Source: Flavobacteriales bacterium (lineage in GTDB: Bacteria > Bacteroidota > Bacteroidia > Flavobacteriales_D > Sanyastnellaceae). Taken from it: a stretch of DNA of 64,000 bases. The stretch is taken from positions 2,867,501-2,931,500 of the forward strand of contig JAGYJM010000002.1 in the NCBI GenBank assembly GCA_018402085.1, given 5' to 3'. This document shows, piece after piece, positions 61,756-64,000 of the stretch (position 1 is its first letter; each line of letters opens with the position of its first letter). Below the pieces are notes generated by a model that did not search any database, was not told where the DNA came from, and saw only the letters and a list, made by a program, of their open reading frames with translations. The position numbers were made by a program, and so were the translations under genes.

Positions 61756-62622
61756 ATGAGCACTACTCCCGTAAAACTGCGCTGCATGGGCGTACCGGAA
61801 CACTTCAACCTCCCGTGGTTGCTGGCCATTGACGATGGCGCGTTTCGTGATGCCGGACTTGACATTGATTGGACAGACGCGCCCGGTGGTACCGGTGAAA
61901 TGAGCCAGGCCTTGTTTCACGGCGATACGGATCTGGCCCTGCTTCTGACTGAAGGCGCAGTAAACAGTATCCTCACCGGAAATGACTGCTCAATCCATTC
62001 GATTTACGTCGATTCGCCGCTCGTTTGGGGTGTCTTCGCCGGACACGAAGCCGGTGCTGACCTCGATATCGCTAAAGCGCCCTTCATCGTGAGTCGCTAC
62101 TACTCAGGATCGCACTTAATGGGCTTCGTGTATGCCGATCAACACGGGCGCCGCGTCACGCGTGACGACTTCACACCGGTGGGAGGCATTGCAGGTGCCG
62201 TTGAGGCCTTCAAAGAAGATCCGAACCGACTGTTTTTATGGGAGAAGAACATCACGATGCCCTACGTTGACCGCAAGCAGTTCAAACTGGTAGATGAGTG
62301 CACGGCCCCCTGGCCGGCGTTTGCGGTTGTGGTAAGAAATAAAGTCTTGGCTGCAAAGCGCGAAGCCATTGACCGTGCAATGAAGGTCGTCCGTGATTAC
62401 GCCTTCGATTTGCAATATAGCGGCGAAGAAGGTGCTGAGCTGGTTGCTCACCTCTACGACATGCAGACTTCTCAGGCCACTGACTGGCAAGAGCATGTCA
62501 GGTATAGTCTGAAAGGCGACCTCGAAGTAGACACCTTACGCGAAATTAGTGCGACGATGCATCGGCTGGGCGTACTTGAGAGTATGCCTGATGACGAAAA
62601 GCTGGCTGCTTTACTGGCCTGA
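61756..62622 (+). CDS. Substrate-binding-like protein (SsuA/THI5 fold) without signal peptide
   Basis: A 288-residue protein resembling the periplasmic binding proteins of nitrate/sulfonate/thiamine-precursor uptake: FNLPWLLAIDDGAFRDAGLD, GGTGEMSQALFHGDTDLALL and LTEGAVNSIL are the family's first lobe. It starts MSTTPVKLRCMGVPEH with no signal peptide or lipobox, so it is probably cytosolic, and no permease or ATPase is adjacent. It could be a ligand-binding or enzymatic member of the fold; its ligand is unknown. Confidence 0.78.
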   Translation: MSTTPVKLRCMGVPEHFNLPWLLAIDDGAFRDAGLDIDWTDAPGGTGEMSQALFHGDTDLALLLTEGAVNSILTGNDCSIHSIYVDSPLVWGVFAGHEAGADLDIAKAPFIVSRYYSGSHLMGFVYADQHGRRVTRDDFTPVGGIAGAVEAFKEDPNRLFLWEKNITMPYVDRKQFKLVDECTAPWPAFAVVVRNKVLAAKREAIDRAMKVVRDYAFDLQYSGEEGAELVAHLYDMQTSQATDWQEHVRYSLKGDLEVDTLREISATMHRLGVLESMPDDEKLAALLA

Positions 62623-62662
62623 GGCACGGTATTTGCGCTATCTTTCACAAATAGCTTCAGCG

Positions 62663-63334
62663 ATGCGTGCTCTTCTTCTTTCCCTGACCTTGTGCTTTGT
62701 CGGTCTCACGGTGGTAGGCCAGTACGACTCTACCCATTACGCCTTTCTTACCAAAGATCAGCACGCGGACTTGCTCGAAATCATGGGTGATTCTGATCCC
62801 TATCCCGAACTCAGTGAAGACCCGTATGTTCAGGAAATCAAGCGCTTCATTGAGGAGCACTCGTACGTTGATCAGGTTGATATTGCCGTGATCGAATACC
62901 CGGAGCTGAAGAAACTCGTCCCAAAATCCATGCAGGGCTACATCTGGGAGCCGATGTATGTGGTCTTCAGAATGAAAGACGGACAACCCGTGGGGGCCGC
63001 CTCCGGCATTGACACCAAAGAGAAAAAGGGTTCACAAATGCTTCTTCCCGGAGCAACGGAACCTTATACCGCCTCCCCGAAACAGTACAGCTTCTTCTTT
63101 CGCGATGCTGAGCTTGTGTACAGTACCATGAGATATACCAATGCCACACGCATGGGTTCGTGTGGGACGATTCACATTGAACATGTGGCCTACTTCAAAG
63201 ACGAGACTTTTTATAAAGGCAGCATCGGACAACAGTTGGATTGTTACGGCGAAGAACTCGATCCGAACACGCTGCTGGATCAGTCGGAATTTATGGTGTA
63301 TTTGTTTGAGTTGTGGAGTGAGGAGAGGCGGTGA
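62663..63334 (+). CDS. Exported protein of unknown function
   Basis: A 223-residue protein with a signal peptide (MRALLLSLTLCFVGLTVVGQ) from the ATG at 62663; a longer open frame from 62549 lies within the preceding gene and is rejected. The mature part has mixed charge, KKLVPKSMQGYIWEPMYVVF, and two Cys residues late (GSCGTIH, QQLDCYGEE) that could pair. No family is recognised. A TATCTTTC near-consensus -7 box lies about 17 bases upstream. Confidence 0.75.
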   Translation: MRALLLSLTLCFVGLTVVGQYDSTHYAFLTKDQHADLLEIMGDSDPYPELSEDPYVQEIKRFIEEHSYVDQVDIAVIEYPELKKLVPKSMQGYIWEPMYVVFRMKDGQPVGAASGIDTKEKKGSQMLLPGATEPYTASPKQYSFFFRDAELVYSTMRYTNATRMGSCGTIHIEHVAYFKDETFYKGSIGQQLDCYGEELDPNTLLDQSEFMVYLFELWSEERR

Positions 63335-63354
63335 CCTCCGCCGCAGAAGCGGCG
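63334..63354. repeat. 21-base hairpin repeat, short type, variant flank
   Basis: ACCTC plus stem CGCCGC/GCGGCG with AGAA loop. The flank differs by one base from ACATC and the loop is in the reverse sense. It touches the stop of the preceding gene. Confidence 0.65.
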
Positions 63355-63751
63355 AAACCATCAAGCATTCAAACCATTAAACAGTCGAACATTCAAACAG
63401 CTGATTTTTTTTAAGGTTTTCGTTCAAAATCAACCTACCTCATCTTCACCACCCAAAGCACCGTTTTCTGCAGCTCCCGCCACCAGGGGAGCACCAACAC
63501 ATCCGCCGCTTTCGCGGCGAAGCAATCGAACCATTGAACAGTCAAACATTCTAACGTTTGATTATAAACACTGGCAAAATACAGGCGGCCTATATCGCAA
63601 CCCTATCCCGCTGCCCAGAAACGTATGTGTCAACCAAATGCCTGATCTTCGTGTGCTGTTTCGTATGGCAAACCACCTCCTCTGCAGCCACCAAAGGGTG
63701 AAGTCAGCGCGAACAGAACGCCATTCTTAGCCAAAATCAATGCCATTTCTC
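63355..63751. other. Gene-free stretch with a duplicated AT-rich module
   Basis: No convincing gene. Two related segments, around 63368-63400 and 63528-63556, share AACCATT, AACAGTC and AACATTC, each just after a hairpin repeat (63334 and 63499). The rest shows nothing recognisable. Confidence 0.55.
63499..63519 (+). repeat. 21-base hairpin repeat, short type
   Basis: ACATC plus stem CGCCGC/GCGGCG with loop TTTC. Confidence 0.8.
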
Positions 63752-64000
63752 TTACCGCACAATCATCCAAACCACCAACACCTGCGCTGCAAACAGGGCA
63801 AAGCCAAACAACAACGCCTTTCCGAGGGAGGGAAGTACGCTGTGCCGCTGCAACTCTACACGATCTGAGAACCGCGTATACGACTCCCGGTCGCTCTCGC
63901 TGTTGGTCATCCACACAAAAACGGCCACGACCAGCAAACTGAGTGCTGTATACACCAACAACATCTTTGGATACTCAAGTTTGCTTATCCATTCCAGTTC
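63752..64000 (-). CDS. C-terminal part of a small membrane protein (partial)
   Basis: An open frame enters from the right edge and stops at 63752, giving 83 residues. It has two hydrophobic helices (LLVYTALSLLVVAVFVWM and, near the end, LLFGFALFAAQVLVVWMIV) separated by a polar loop rich in Ser, Arg and Glu. The frame is open upstream of the Met at 63964, so the gene probably starts outside the window. Family not recognised. Confidence 0.55.
   Translation of the reverse strand, partial: ELEWISKLEYPKMLLVYTALSLLVVAVFVWMTNSESDRESYTRFSDRVELQRHSVLPSLGKALLFGFALFAAQVLVVWMIVR

Noticed and set aside
63630..63914. 94-codon minus-strand frame
   Set aside because: It overlaps the better-supported membrane-protein fragment in another frame and has low-complexity Gly/Cys-rich sequence.

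Overview
The window reads as chromosomal DNA of a member of the Bacteroidota, probably a marine, aerobic, Flavobacteriales-like lineage (inference). The evidence is a very large secreted adhesin with a type IX secretion C-terminal domain, promoters of the Bacteroidota type (TTG, about 19 bases, then TAnnTTTG) in front of many genes, little Shine-Dalgarno signal, and typical gene content (MreBCD-PBP2-RodA, SucA/SucB/Lpd, PurH, two-gene DsbD fusion, ComM, DUF2795). Base composition is moderate. I see no rRNA or tRNA gene, no CRISPR array, no phage and no transposase.

Layout. 1-10 kb: end of a membrane protein, ispD, superoxide dismutase, a C-terminal processing protease with a deaminase, a beta-propeller adenylate cyclase, cobalamin adenosyltransferase, a DUF2795 protein, aspartate kinase, an acetyltransferase and CvpA. 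10-22.5 kb: phosphohexomutase with rmlD, an Hpt/hybrid kinase pair, an outer-membrane barrel and the 1743-residue adhesin. 22.6-26.7 kb: a cysteine operon (peroxiredoxin, CysM, Mec-type JAMM protease, CysO-type sulfur carrier, MoeZ-type activating enzyme) with an elaborate leader. 27-33 kb: the rod-shape operon. 33-49 kb: purH, an ABC permease, a transglutaminase-like protein, sucB-sucA, prenyl synthase, rmlA, an RND exporter, lpd and hemH. 49-58 kb: pabB, tilS, a YhhQ-type transporter, dsbD, gmhA and comM. 58-64 kb: a 60-bp tandem array beside a GIY-YIG nuclease gene, an alkylglycerol monooxygenase homologue overlapping a lysoplasmalogenase, a substrate-binding-like protein and a secreted protein.

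The strongest candidate for something undescribed is the leader of the cysteine operon (26327-26668, minus strand). A consensus promoter is followed by two short ORFs in tandem. The first has four consecutive Cys codons and the second six. Each ends just before its own intrinsic terminator, and each carries a segment able to pair with the 5' arm of that terminator. This is the arrangement expected of two serial cysteine-sensing ribosome-mediated attenuators, and the genes behind it encode a thiocarboxylate-dependent cysteine synthesis pathway. The carrier protein ends in Gly-Gly-Ser-Leu, so the co-encoded protease may also mature it.

The second theme is repeats. About nineteen copies of a 21-base hairpin element (RCATC plus a 6-bp stem with a 4-base T/C loop, stems covarying) are scattered through the window. 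Eight of them lie inside conserved genes, and five of those are read in the same frame as x-A-E/K-A-x-D. Three copies of a second, 160-183 bp intergenic repeat and a 14.5-copy 60-bp minisatellite complete the picture. A further functional pairing is the ether-lipid module at 59.3-61.3 kb.
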